NCBI GenBank assembly: GCA_905339295.1
Contig: CAJPFI010000035.1
Location: 18,150-82,149, forward strand
Length of the DNA: 64,000 bases
Origin: Burkholderiales bacterium
GTDB taxonomy: Bacteria; Pseudomonadota; Gammaproteobacteria; Burkholderiales; Casimicrobiaceae
Direction of reading: 5' to 3'
The position numbers and the translations under genes were made by a program. Below, one piece after another: positions 53,877-63,317 of the stretch (position 1 is the first letter of the stretch; every line of letters starts with the position of its first letter). Under the pieces are notes generated by a model. That model was not told the origin of the DNA. It saw only the letters and a program-made list of their open reading frames with translations, and made no database searches.

Positions 53877-55514
53877 CATACGCCGCCGTGAGCTCGGCAT
53901 GCAACGCGACCGCCGTCTGCAGCTCGAGCTTCTCGCTCTCCTCGATCAGCGGACACACCCAGTAGACCTGCGCGCCTGCCGCGCAACGCCTGCCGACGTG
54001 CTCGACGATCTCCGCGCGGCGCTTCTGGTTGACGAGCCGCGTGACGACCGGCGTGCGGCCCGGCGGCAGCTCGTCGAGCACCGACACATCGAGATCGGCG
54101 TAGAACGTCATCGCGAGCGTGCGCGGGATCGGCGTCGCGCTCATCATGAGCTGGTGCGCCTCGGCGAGCCCCTTGCCGCGCAGCGCGAGCCGCTGCGCGA
54201 CGCCGAAGCGGTGCTGCTCGTCGACGATCGCCAGGCCGAGCCGCGGCATCTCGACGCCTTCCTGGAACAGCGCGTGCGTCCCGACCGCGAAGGCCGCCTC
54301 GCCGCTCGCGAGCCGCTCTCGCGCGCGCCTGCGCTCCTTCGCGGGCAGCGACCCCGACAACCACCCGATCTCGACCGGCAGCCCGTCGAGCCACGCCGCG
54401 AGCTTGCGGTAGTGCTGCTCGGCGAGCAGCTCGGTCGGCGCCATGAACGCGACCTGCCGGCCGCTCTCGATCGCCTGCAGCGCCGCGAGCGCCGCGACCA
54501 CCGTCTTGCCGGCGCCGACGTCGCCCTGCAGGAGCCGCTGCATCGGCATCGAGCGCTTGAGGTCGTGCGCGATCTCGCGCCACACGCGCTCCTGCGCGCG
54601 CGTGAGCCTGAAGCCGACGCGGTCGAGCAGCGCTCTCGTCAGCGCGCCGGTGCCGGTCAGCACCGGCGCGTTGCGCTTCGCTCGTGCGGCGCGATGCGCC
54701 TTGAGCGAGAGCTGCTGCGCGCAAAGCTCGTCGAACTTGAGCCGCGTCCACGCCGGGTGCGTGCGCGCGTCGAGCGCCTTCTGCGTCATCGCCGAAAGCC
54801 GCGGCGGCGGCGCGTGCAGGAACGAAACCGCGTCGCCGAACTTCCACAACGCGCGCCGGCGCACGACCTCGTCGGGAAGCGTCTCGGCGAGCCGCGCCGG
54901 ATCGGCCGCGATCGCGCGTCCGATCACGCTGCGCAGCGTCTCCTGCGAGAGCCCCGCGGTCGTCGGATACACCGGCGTCAGCCGATCCGCGAGCGGCGCG
55001 CCCTCGTGCACGGCCCTGAACTGGGGGTGCACGATCTCCGGCCCGAAGTACCCCTCGCGCACGTCGCCGTAGACGCGCACGCGCGCGCCCTGGGCGAGCG
55101 CCTTCTGCTGGCTGGGATAGAACGAGAAGAAGCGCAGCACGAGGCGCGCGCGCGCGCCGCGCGCCGCGTCGTCCTCGAGCAGGCACACGAGCTGGCGCCG
55201 CGGCCGGTACTGGATGTCGACGTTGGCGACCGTTCCCTCGGTCTGCAGCGTGTCGCCGACCCTGACCTCGCCGAGCGGAACGAGCCGGGTGTGGTCCTCG
55301 TAGCGCAGCGGCAGGTGCAGCACGAGGTCCTCCTCGCGCGCGATGCCGAGCCGCGTGAGCTTGTCGGCGAGGGCTTCCCCCGGCTTCCGCCTGGGTCCGG
55401 ACGCCGGTTCGCTCGGGGCAGGACCCCCGCGCTTCTTCGCCGCGGTCACCGGCACGACGAATCAGGGTCGCGAGCCATCGCTTCGCATGCCGGGCAGGAC
55501 GGTGCCCGCCTCCG

Positions 55515-55964
55515 TCACTGCCCCTTCGTCTGGTCGAACGTCTCGCGCCAGCCGGTCTGCGCCGGCGTCGCGCCGGCGGACGGCTTCAGCACCGCGATCG
55601 CCTCGACCTCGATGCGCGCCCCGCGCGGCAACGCGGCCACCTGGTAGGTCGACCGCGCCGGGTACGGCTGCCGGAAATGCGCGGACATGATCTCGTTCAC
55701 CTTCGCGAAGTCGCCGAGGTCGACGAGCAGGATCGAGAGCTTCACGATGTCGTCGAGCGAACCGCCGGCGGCTGCGATCACCGCGCGCATGTTGCCGAAC
55801 ACGCGCTCGGCCTGCGCGTCGATGCCGCCGTCGACGATCTGCATCGACAGCGGATCGAGCGGGATCTGGCCCGACATCCACAGCGTGTCGCCGGTGCGGA
55901 TCGCCTGCGAGTACGGCCCGATGGCGGCGGGCGCACCGGGCGTCGAAATCACGTGACGGGACAT
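55515..55964 (-). CDS. ridA: RidA-family enamine/imine deaminase
   Basis: 149 residues, slightly longer than usual at the C-terminus. RidA signature SGQIPLDP and the catalytic Arg region YPARSTYQVAALPRGARIEVEAIAV. Hydrolyses reactive 2-aminoacrylate-type intermediates. The ATG has GGAGG at good distance. It precedes recG by 59 bases, a common pairing in betaproteobacteria. Confidence 0.93.
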   Translation of the reverse strand: MSRHVISTPGAPAAIGPYSQAIRTGDTLWMSGQIPLDPLSMQIVDGGIDAQAERVFGNMRAVIAAAGGSLDDIVKLSILLVDLGDFAKVNEIMSAHFRQPYPARSTYQVAALPRGARIEVEAIAVLKPSAGATPAQTGWRETFDQTKGQ

Positions 55965-56060
55965 GGACTTGCCTCCGCGGGCGAGTGTAGCACCCGCCCC
56001 GCGCACGCGGCAGTCGCCGGGAGTCCGCGCGCGGCGAGCCCGCGCGCCGGGCTGCGACGC

Positions 56061-56213
56061 GCGAACGCGCACCCGCGCGCCGCCGGAGACGCGATCGCCG
56101 GGGAACACGATCACGCGCTCGCCCGGCGCGAGACCGCCGTCGATCGTGGCGATCGTCGCACTGCGCGGCCCGTGCGTCACGTTGCGCAGCCGCGCGCGGA
56201 TGGCGCCACCGCA
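56061..56213 (-). pseudogene. Remnant of an RND efflux periplasmic-adaptor gene
   Basis: Directly after the Fe-S protein's stop codon, about 50 codons read AIRARLRNVTHGPRSATIA, then ATIDGGLAPGERVIVFPG and DRVSGGARVRVR. This looks like the C-terminal strand pattern of HlyD/RND membrane-fusion proteins (typically ...GL.PGD.VI..P.D.V..G..V..R). No start, stop or other part is present, so it is a gene relic or a fragment of a rearrangement. Confidence rests on a short match judged by eye. Confidence 0.4.
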
Positions 56214-57518
56214 TCAGTCGGCGAGGTTGTCGGCCACGAGCTCGAGCAGGCTCTCGGGGGACTTGTCCCATCCGGCGTTCCTCGCGCCCGCCTCGAGCGT
56301 GATGCGGCACTGGCCGCAACTCGTCACGAAGTGCTCGGCGCCGGTGGCCTCGACCTGCCCTTTCTTGAGGTCGAACACCTTGTAGCGCAGCGGCGCGGCG
56401 CGCTGGTTCGACACCACGCCTCCGCCGCCGCCGCAGCAGTATCCGGTCAGGCCGTGGTCCTGCAATTCGATCAGTTCGAAACCCAGCGCCGCGAGCACCC
56501 GGCGCGCCGCCGCCTCCAGCCCGCCGCGACGCACGATCTGGCACGGATCGTGGAAGGTCGCGGTCGCCCCGATCCTGTTCACGCGGATGCGGCCGGACGA
56601 GATCAGCTCGTCGAGGAACTCGGTCATGTGGATGATGCGCACCGGCAGCGCGTCGCCATACCACCTGGCGGCCTCCCAGCGCGCCGCGCCGTAGGCATGC
56701 CCGCATTCGGGCAGCAGCAGGGTCTTCGCGCCGATCTTCACCGCGGTGTCGATCAGCGCGCGCGTGAGCCGCTCCTGCAGCGCCAGGTCGCCGTTGTTGA
56801 AGCCGATGTTGGAGGCGTCGAAGCCCTCGCGATGCATCGTCCAGCGCGCGCCGATGCGGTTGAGGATCCTGGCCGCGTCGGCGAGCGACTTGGTGTGCGC
56901 GTCCAGCTCGGCCGGCGCCGCGGTGACGAGGATGTCGGCGCTCGGAAGGTCGCAGGGAATCGGGACGCCGTGCTCGGCGGACACCTCGGCGAGGATGTCT
57001 GGCAGGTCCTCGCCCGGCGTCGCGGTGCTGCCCCACTGCCGCGCCGCGCGGTCCATCAGCGCGAGCCGCTCGGGCACCAGCCCGGCCTTGAACATGCCGT
57101 GGCGCGCCTCCTTTACCAGCTCCGCGATGTCGATGCCCATCGGGCACACCAGCGTGCAGCGGCCACACATCGTGCACGAGTCGAAGAGCAGCTCCTGCCA
57201 TTGCTCCAGCTCGCCGATGGTCGGCTTGCGGACCAGGTTGAGCGCGCGCACGATCGGCGCGAACGGCCCGGCCTCGCGGAAGTACGCGCGGCGGAACGGC
57301 TCGAGCTTGCGTATCGGCGTGTACTTCGCGTCGCCGGTGGCGCGGTAGAAGTGGCAGGCCTCGGCGCACTGGCCGCAGCGCACGCACGACTCCACGTGCA
57401 GCGCGGCGGTGACGCCGAACTCCCGCACGAAGCTCTTCATCGCGGCGTCGACGCGCGCCTCGTCGCCGAGTTCGCCCTGCCGGTCGAACCCTGGCGTCGG
57501 TCCGGACGCCGCGCTCAT
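56214..57518 (-). CDS. Iron-sulfur/CCG-domain protein, HdrD/GlcF-like
   Basis: 434 residues. Two 4Fe-4S ferredoxin motifs, CVRCGQCAEACH (about residues 38-49) and CTMCGRCTLVCP (about 106-117), then two CCG cysteine-rich domains with PECGHAYG, DPCQIVRRGG, GYCCGGGGG and SCGQCRI. This is the architecture of heterodisulfide-reductase D, GlcF and DsrK-like subunits that pass electrons between a membrane cytochrome and a flavoenzyme. Overlaps its membrane partner by 4 bases. Confidence 0.88.
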   Translation of the reverse strand: MSAASGPTPGFDRQGELGDEARVDAAMKSFVREFGVTAALHVESCVRCGQCAEACHFYRATGDAKYTPIRKLEPFRRAYFREAGPFAPIVRALNLVRKPTIGELEQWQELLFDSCTMCGRCTLVCPMGIDIAELVKEARHGMFKAGLVPERLALMDRAARQWGSTATPGEDLPDILAEVSAEHGVPIPCDLPSADILVTAAPAELDAHTKSLADAARILNRIGARWTMHREGFDASNIGFNNGDLALQERLTRALIDTAVKIGAKTLLLPECGHAYGAARWEAARWYGDALPVRIIHMTEFLDELISSGRIRVNRIGATATFHDPCQIVRRGGLEAAARRVLAALGFELIELQDHGLTGYCCGGGGGVVSNQRAAPLRYKVFDLKKGQVEATGAEHFVTSCGQCRITLEAGARNAGWDKSPESLLELVADNLAD

Positions 57519-58198
57519 GCCTCGACGCCCCGATGGCTGAAGCGCACGCCGGTGGCGCCGCGCGAGAAGGCGAACAGCACGGCGTGCATCAGCTTGCCGA
57601 ACGGGAACCAGATCAGCAGCAGCTCCGCCGACAGCAGGTGCAGCGCCAGCGGCGTCGCGTAGACCACCTGGTTGCGCGCGAGGATGGCCGCCGAGGGCTC
57701 GGCCGTCGCCGCCATCCCGGTGAGGAGCGGCAGGAACGTCACGGTCCAGCTGATCAGGTCGTCGGCGTTCGAGATCGTCCGGCGCACCGGGTCGGTCAGT
57801 CGCCACACCAGCGCCACGAGCAGCGAGGCGATGGTCACGCCGGCGGCGACGTACATGACGGCGTCGGGCAACGCCGGCCACGACAGTCCGGTGAGCCGGC
57901 GCACGAACGCGATGTGCGGGGCGTAGCCGAAGAACACGAGCGCGAGCCCCACGTGGAACGCGTAGCCGTTGAACGTGGCGAAGTGCGTCGTGGCGGCGAA
58001 GGCCCGGCGCGGCCACATGCCGCGCACGATGGCATGAAGCGCCCCCGCCGCGGGCGACGCCGCTCCCTCGCGCGCGGGCGAGCGATCGCGCAGGCGCGGC
58101 AGCCTCAGGATGCCGATCAGGCGCCACAGCGTGCCCAGCACGAAGACCGCCAGCGCGAAGACCAGCGCCGGGCCCCGGGCGAATTCCAGCAGATCCAC
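57515..58198 (-). CDS. Membrane cytochrome b subunit, NarI/DsrM-like
   Basis: 227 residues, about five spans. Candidate haem histidines lie in THFATFNGYAFHVGLALVFFGYAPHIAF and LHLLSAELLLIWFPFGKLMHAVLF. The GTG at 58198 is favoured because AAGGAGG ends six bases before it. Together with the Fe-S protein it would form a quinone-linked module of the DsrMK/HdrDE kind. Confidence 0.82.
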   Translation of the reverse strand: MDLLEFARGPALVFALAVFVLGTLWRLIGILRLPRLRDRSPAREGAASPAAGALHAIVRGMWPRRAFAATTHFATFNGYAFHVGLALVFFGYAPHIAFVRRLTGLSWPALPDAVMYVAAGVTIASLLVALVWRLTDPVRRTISNADDLISWTVTFLPLLTGMAATAEPSAAILARNQVVYATPLALHLLSAELLLIWFPFGKLMHAVLFAFSRGATGVRFSHRGVEA

Positions 58199-58465
58199 GC
58201 CATTCCTCCTTCGCCGGGGCCGGCCCGATCGCGCGAGCCGGCGCGGCCCGCCGGACCGCCGCCTGCCACCGTAGCACGATAGGCGCGCGGCGCCGTCCGG
58301 GCGTTGACCGCGGTCAACCCGGGATCGCTCCGCCGCGCGGACCGCGCGCGCGTGCGTATCTCCCGAAACGTCCACGCCGCCACGGGCGCGCCTTGACGCG
58401 CCCGCGCGCGCGCCGTCATATTGACGAGACGTCACGAAGGTCGACGATTCGCCGGGGGGAGAGCC

Positions 58466-59602
58466 ATGGCCGTCATCACCAACATCGAGGACCTGCGCGT
58501 CCTCGCGAAGAGGCGCGTGCCGCGCATGTTCTACGACTACGCGGACTCGGGCTCGTGGACCGAAGGCACCTACCGCGCGAACGAAGCCGATTTCGGTCGC
58601 TACAAGTTCCGCCAGCGCGTCGCGGTCGACATCGACCAGCGCTCGGTCGCGACGACGATGGTCGGCATCGACGTCGCGATGCCCGTCGCGATCGCGCCGG
58701 TGGGGCTCACCGGCATGCAGCACGCCGACGGCGAGATCCACGCGGCGCGCGCGGCCGAGAAGTTCGGCATTCCGTTCACGCTCTCGACGATGAGCATCTG
58801 CTCGATCGAGGACGTCGCGGCCGCCACGACGAAACCGTTCTGGTTCCAGCTCTACGTGATGCGCGACCGCGACTTCATCGAGCGCCTGATCGACCGCGCG
58901 AAGGCCGCGAAGTGCGGCGCGCTGATGCTGACGCTCGACCTGCAGATCCTCGGCCAGCGCCACAAGGACCTGAAGAACGGGCTGTCCGCGCCGCCGAAGC
59001 CGACGCTCGCGAACCTGATCAACCTCCTGACCAAGCCACGCTGGTGCCTCGGCATGCTGGGCACCAGGCACCGCGGCTTCGGCAACATCATCGGCCACGT
59101 GAAGGGCGTCGAGAACATGGGGTCGCTGTCGGAGTGGACGGCGAAGCAGTTCGATCCGCGCCTGTCGTGGAAGGACGTCGAGTGGATCAGGAACCGCTGG
59201 GGCGGCAAGCTGATCCTGAAGGGCATCCAGGACGTCGAGGACGCGAGGATCGCCGCGGACTCCGGCGCCGACGCGCTGATCGTCAGCAACCACGGCGGCC
59301 GCCAGCTCGACGGCGCCGAGTCGAGCATCCGCGCGCTGCCCGCGATCGCCGACGCGGTCGGGTCGCGCATCGAGGTGCACATGGACGGCGGCATCCGCTC
59401 GGGCCAGGACGTGCTGAAGGCGTGGGCGCTGGGCGCGCGCGGCACCTACGTCGGCCGCGCGATGGTCTACGGGCTGGGCGCGATGGGCGAGGCCGGCGTC
59501 ACCAGGGCGCTGGAGATCCTCCACCGGGAGCTCGACCTCACGATGGCGTTCTGCGGCAGGACGCGGCTCGCCGACGTCGACGCGGGCGTCCTGCTGCCGT
59601 AG
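58466..59602 (+). CDS. FMN-dependent alpha-hydroxy-acid dehydrogenase (LldD-like)
   Basis: 378-residue TIM barrel of the lactate/mandelate/glycolate dehydrogenase family. Catalytic His in LIVSNHGGRQLDGA; FMN-binding strands PVAIAPVGLTGMQHADGE, LILKGIQDVEDARIA and MDGGIRSGQDVLKAWALGA are present. It retains the YVMRDRDFIERLI region. The inner ATG with GGGGAGAG upstream was chosen. Divergent from the Fe-S/cytochrome b pair, which could receive its electrons. Substrate (lactate, glycolate or another) not readable. Confidence 0.9.
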   Translation: MAVITNIEDLRVLAKRRVPRMFYDYADSGSWTEGTYRANEADFGRYKFRQRVAVDIDQRSVATTMVGIDVAMPVAIAPVGLTGMQHADGEIHAARAAEKFGIPFTLSTMSICSIEDVAAATTKPFWFQLYVMRDRDFIERLIDRAKAAKCGALMLTLDLQILGQRHKDLKNGLSAPPKPTLANLINLLTKPRWCLGMLGTRHRGFGNIIGHVKGVENMGSLSEWTAKQFDPRLSWKDVEWIRNRWGGKLILKGIQDVEDARIAADSGADALIVSNHGGRQLDGAESSIRALPAIADAVGSRIEVHMDGGIRSGQDVLKAWALGARGTYVGRAMVYGLGAMGEAGVTRALEILHRELDLTMAFCGRTRLADVDAGVLLP

Positions 59603-59932
59603 CTCGGGGCACGCCGCACCGCCAGCCGGCGGCAGCGAGGTCGCCCGCGCTGATCATCGCGACGCGGACAGCGGCGAGAACACGGAACCGCCAGGCAGCG
59701 CACCGACGACTCCGACGACGGGGCCCGGCGACACGCCGCGTTCGCCTCGGCGTTTGGCATCCCGCACGCAACTCGCGACCCGGTCGAGCGGATCGCCGGT
59801 CTCGACCCGGGCATCGACGTCCGGCGACTTCCCTGACGCCGGAGCAGGGCAATGCCGCCTCCGCTCCCCGGGCGTGCCGTGCGGTCCTTCGAGGAACCCG
59901 CACGAACGCGAGGGGCGGCGGCGGAAAGACCT
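59603..59932. other. Intergenic region, nothing recognised
   Basis: 330 GC-rich bases between convergent genes. No tRNA, terminator with a T-run or plausible short gene was seen. Confidence 0.5.
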
Positions 59933-60274
59933 TCAGCGCATCAACCGGCCGATGAAATAGCCGATCGCCATCGCGGCGGCGACCGACACGAGCGGCCGCT
60001 CGCGCACCGCCGAGCCGCACTGGTCGACCAGCCGCGCCGTCGAGTTGCTCGTCCTTTGCGCAGTCGTTTGCGCCCACTCGGCCGCCGGAATCGCCTTTTC
60101 GGCGACGCGGTCGATCGTGTGATGCGCGGCGTCCGCGAGCTTGGTCACCACCGGCTTGATCTTGTCGGCCGTGCGGTCGATCGCTTCGTGCGCCTTGTCT
60201 GCGGCCTGGCTGGCCATGTCGGGAACGGATTGCGCAAGCGGGGAATGGGTTGTGGTCGTGGTTGCGATGGCCAT
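59933..60274 (-). CDS. DUF883/ElaB-YqjD-like small membrane protein
   Basis: 113 residues: a helical region with TTTTTHSPLAQSVPDMASQAADKAHEAIDRTADKI, charged coiled coil, and one C-terminal transmembrane segment (RPLVSVAAAMAIGYFIGRLM). This matches the stress-induced, ribosome-associated inner-membrane proteins of the ElaB/YqjD group. Start with AGGAGT upstream. Confidence 0.75.
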   Translation of the reverse strand: MAIATTTTTHSPLAQSVPDMASQAADKAHEAIDRTADKIKPVVTKLADAAHHTIDRVAEKAIPAAEWAQTTAQRTSNSTARLVDQCGSAVRERPLVSVAAAMAIGYFIGRLMR

Positions 60275-60590
60275 GGCGTACTCCTGAAAAACATGACGTG
60301 AGTATGGGAACGCAAGGCCTGCGCGCGGCCTCACGTTCATGGGTTCAACCGACAGGCTCGCTCGCCGACCGCGTAACACATTGATCCGGCGATCGTTTTG
60401 TCGACGCGCGCATCGACGTCGCGCACTTCGGGCGAGATGCGCCGCGTGTCGCGCACTCGCCGCCCGGCTCGCATCGATCATCTTCATGAGACCCGACTTC
60501 GGGCCGAAGATTCCGCCTCGAATCAAAGGCCCAGAAAATGTCCGGCTGACTCCTGCGCTCATACTGGCCCCATTGCGCCGGATGCGCCAA
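60275..60590. other. Intergenic region between the DUF883-like gene and tRNA-Ala
   Basis: About 315 bases; it would carry the promoter of the small membrane-protein gene on the minus strand, but no convincing pair of boxes was seen. The inverted motif GCAAGGCCTGCG/CGCGGCC near 60311-60330 is probably chance. Confidence 0.4.
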
Positions 60591-60619
60591 TTGCCGCCTC
60601 CGGCGGCCCACGCTATACT
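60591..60619 (+). promoter_or_regulatory. Promoter of tRNA-Ala
   Basis: -35 TTGCCG (60591-60596), 17-base spacer, -10 TATACT (60614-60619), 12 bases before the tRNA 5' end. Confidence 0.7.
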
Positions 60620-60631
60620 TATCGGCTCCGT

Positions 60632-60707
<76 letters not shown>

Positions 60708-60908
60708 ATCTATTTGCCACCCGCTGATGGAGTCTGCACGCGGCCTCCGGCGAAAGTAATCACTCACTGATGACACAGCGCTAAGACACAGCGCGGTGTC
60801 ACCTCTCGCCCGTACCGCCGGCACCACACGGAGAGTAATTCCCTCATCGCGAAAGCTCGCCCGCGCATTGCTCCCATGACGACCAATCAGTAGAGTCAAA
60901 GTGGTCAG

Positions 60909-61334
60909 GTGGATACGCTCACCAAGCAGATGCGGAGCGAACGGATGTCGCGCGTGCGCTCCAAAGACACCGGGCCGGAGTTGCGAGTCCGGCGCCTGAC
61001 ACACCTGTCAGGCTTTCGATACCGTCTTCACGACGCGAAACTGCCGGGCAAGCCCGACTTGGTCTTCGCTTCTCGCAAGAAGGTGGTATTTGTCCATGGC
61101 TGCTTTTGGCATCGGCATCCGGGGTGCAAGCTTGCTCGGCTGCCGAAGTCTCGCTTGGAGTTCTGGAAACCAAAACTGGAAGCCAACCGTCGCCGCGACG
61201 AAATGGTCCGTCAACAACTCGAACAGCTCGGGTGGTTCGTTCTTGTGGTCTGGGAATGCGAGACATCGGATTCAGCGATGCTCCAACGAAACATCGCGAG
61301 GTTTTTGAACGGGAGGACGAATGCAGGCTGTTGA
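60909..61334 (+). CDS. vsr: Very short patch repair endonuclease Vsr
   Basis: 141 residues. Nicks 5' of T in T:G mismatches that arise from deamination of methylated cytosine. Vsr motifs are visible: RSKDTGPELRVRRL, catalytic Asp in KPDLVF, and HGCFWHRHPGC with its zinc and phosphate-binding residues. GTG start; the end overlaps the methyltransferase start by 14 bases. Base composition is clearly lower in GC than the chromosome to the left. Confidence 0.94.
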   Translation: MDTLTKQMRSERMSRVRSKDTGPELRVRRLTHLSGFRYRLHDAKLPGKPDLVFASRKKVVFVHGCFWHRHPGCKLARLPKSRLEFWKPKLEANRRRDEMVRQQLEQLGWFVLVVWECETSDSAMLQRNIARFLNGRTNAGC

Positions 61335-62550
61335 GCTGTTCGCAGGAGCCGGCGGACTTGCCATGGGAGTGGGGTTGGCGGGCTTCGCGCCGTTGGCCGT
61401 GATCGAATGGGACAAGTGGGCGTGCGACACGATTCGCGAGAACAAACAGCGCGGATTCCCGTTGGTGCAACAGTGGCCTCTCATTCCCGGCGATGTTCGC
61501 AAGTGGGACATGGTCGGCATCCCCGAGGGCATCGACTTGGTTGCGGGCGGCCCCCCCTGCCAACCGTTCTCAATGGGCGGGAAGCACCGCGCGCACGACG
61601 ATGAGCGTGACATGTTCCCCGCAACAGTGGAGATCGTCAGGCGATTGAAGCCCCGCGCTTTCATCGTGGAAAACGTAAAGGGACTAACGCGGTCGGCGTT
61701 TTACGACTACTTCCAGTACATCCAGTTGCAGTTCGAGTTCCCAGAAGTCGTGAAGCGGCCGGCCGAGGATTGGCGAGACCACCTCGAACGTCTCCAAGTG
61801 GAGAAGACCAGCGGACGACTGCATGACGGTCGCCACCTTGCGTACAACTTGGTCACGACATTGGTCAATGCGGCCGATTACGGTGTGCCGCAACGTCGAG
61901 AGCGGGTGTTCATGGTCGGCTTTCGTGATGATCTGGGTATTGAGTGGAGCTTCCCCCGCGAGACGCATTCATACCCGGACTTGCTCGTAGAGCAGTACGT
62001 CACAGGTGACTATTGGGAGGAGCACAAGGTCGCCCGCAAACACAGGCCCAGCGTTCCCGACACCATCAAAGACCGTCTGCCACGATTGGCGCAGCGGGAG
62101 CTAACAGTTGACGCGCCACCACCCAAACGTTGGCGCACAGTGCGCGATGCGCTCTCGGATGTGCCTGACCCGCAGTCTTGCAAGACAGGGGATTTCTTCC
62201 GGAACCACCGCTTTCAATCAGGCGCACGCTCCTATCACGGGCATACAGGCAGCCCATTGGATCTTCCCGCGAAAACCCTCAAAGCAGGCGACCACGGGGT
62301 ACCCGGCGGGGAGAACATGATGGTCAAGCCCTCTGGTGAGGTGCGCTACTTCACCGTGCGCGAATCCGCTCGATTGCAAACGTTTCCCGACGGATACGTC
62401 TTCCATGGATCATGGTCCGAGACCATGCGCCAGCTCGGCAACGCCGTTCCCGTGATGCTTGCCCAAGTGGTCGCATCAAGCGTCGCCGCGAAGCTAATCG
62501 AGTGCGACACCGTGCAACTCATTTCCAAGATGCGTCGGCAGCGACAATGA
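61321..62550 (+). CDS. DNA (cytosine-5-)-methyltransferase
   Basis: 409 residues with the ordered C5 motifs: I FAGAGGLAMGVGLAGF (residues 5-20), IV GGPPCQPFS with catalytic Cys, VI ENVKGL, VIII VPQRRERVFMVGF, and IX-X VRESARLQTFPDGYVF...QLGNAVPVML. The region between VIII and IX (about 195-330) determines the target. Encoded directly before the endonuclease gene with an ATGA overlap, it is a type II modification enzyme. Confidence 0.95.
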   Translation: MQAVELFAGAGGLAMGVGLAGFAPLAVIEWDKWACDTIRENKQRGFPLVQQWPLIPGDVRKWDMVGIPEGIDLVAGGPPCQPFSMGGKHRAHDDERDMFPATVEIVRRLKPRAFIVENVKGLTRSAFYDYFQYIQLQFEFPEVVKRPAEDWRDHLERLQVEKTSGRLHDGRHLAYNLVTTLVNAADYGVPQRRERVFMVGFRDDLGIEWSFPRETHSYPDLLVEQYVTGDYWEEHKVARKHRPSVPDTIKDRLPRLAQRELTVDAPPPKRWRTVRDALSDVPDPQSCKTGDFFRNHRFQSGARSYHGHTGSPLDLPAKTLKAGDHGVPGGENMMVKPSGEVRYFTVRESARLQTFPDGYVFHGSWSETMRQLGNAVPVMLAQVVASSVAAKLIECDTVQLISKMRRQRQ

Positions 62551-63317
62551 GTCCTGCCAAAAAGGCGGGGGGCAAACGCGCTGCAAAGAAAGCGCGAGTC
62601 GCAAATGCGCTTACACCGTTCGAGATCGCGCCCTACAACCCGCTCGACCGCAAGAACTTGGGAGCCAGCGTCGCCGATGCCATGCTCGCACGGCCCGTAC
62701 ACCCTTTGGCTGACTTGCCCTCGTTCAACGGCGCTGGAATTTATGCGATCTATTACACCGGCAGCTTCATGCCGTACTCCAAGCTGGTAGAGCGCAATCC
62801 CGAGGGTCGCTTTGAAGCACCCATCTATGTAGGGAGAGCGGTCCCCAAAGGTGCGCGAAAGGGAAATGTAGGTCTCGACAACACCCCCGGCAGGGTGCTG
62901 GTATCTCGGCTGCGCCAGCACGCACGCAGCATACGAGACGCAAAGAATCTCGATGTCGAGGATTTCTACTGTCGCTTCCTCGTAGTTGATGACATCTGGA
63001 TTCCACTTGGTGAGTCGCTGTTAATCGCGCGATTCGTGCCCGTATGGAACCAGGTTCTTGACGGTTTTGGGAACCACACACCCGGCAAGGGAAGGTTCGA
63101 AGGGCTGCGGCCTCGATGGGACGTGCTGCATCCCGGCAGAGCATGGGCAGCCAAATGCGCTGAAAGGTCTGAAACTGCGGATCAGATCGCAGTCGAAGTC
63201 ATACAAGCCCTCATCAACGCGCCGGTGATCAGCGGCACGACGGTCCTGGACGACATGGGTCAGCCTCCCGAACCGGTCCCGCTGCCACCTGATGATGAGG
63301 ACGATGACGAGCGGTGA
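62547..63317 (+). CDS. Type II restriction endonuclease, Eco29kI family (GIY-YIG)
   Basis: 256 residues. The GIY-YIG nuclease core is readable: FNGAGIYAIYYTG and PIYVGRAVPKGARKG, then RVLVSRLRQHARSI and LGESLLIARFVPVWNQVLDGFG with the catalytic Glu and Asn region. This is the Eco29kI pattern; founders cut CCGCGG, but specificity here is not known. A Lys-rich N-terminal extension and an acidic tail (PDDEDDDER) are additions. Start overlaps the methyltransferase stop by 4 bases. Confidence 0.88.
   Translation: MSPAKKAGGKRAAKKARVANALTPFEIAPYNPLDRKNLGASVADAMLARPVHPLADLPSFNGAGIYAIYYTGSFMPYSKLVERNPEGRFEAPIYVGRAVPKGARKGNVGLDNTPGRVLVSRLRQHARSIRDAKNLDVEDFYCRFLVVDDIWIPLGESLLIARFVPVWNQVLDGFGNHTPGKGRFEGLRPRWDVLHPGRAWAAKCAERSETADQIAVEVIQALINAPVISGTTVLDDMGQPPEPVPLPPDDEDDDER

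Larger units (their letters stand above)
53542..55455 (-). pseudogene. recG: recG, truncated in the REP-like array
   Basis: N-terminal two thirds of the branch-migration helicase RecG: wedge/OB domain (LPLRYEDHTRLVPLGEVRVGDTLQ), Walker A LLQGDVGAGKTVVAALA, DEQH box LAIVDEQHRFGV, SATPIPRTLAMTFYADLDVSVLDELPPGRTPV. Homology runs to QVYWVCPLIEESEKLELQTAVALHAELTAAY near residue 525, then changes abruptly into seven 11-residue repeats (RRAEARP/RAEAWP) and a foreign tail. Missing are roughly the last 180 residues with helicase motifs IV-VI. Unless a functional copy exists elsewhere, the enzyme should be inactive. An assembly join at the repeat is the alternative. Upstream gene is ridA, a usual partner. 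Confidence 0.88.
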
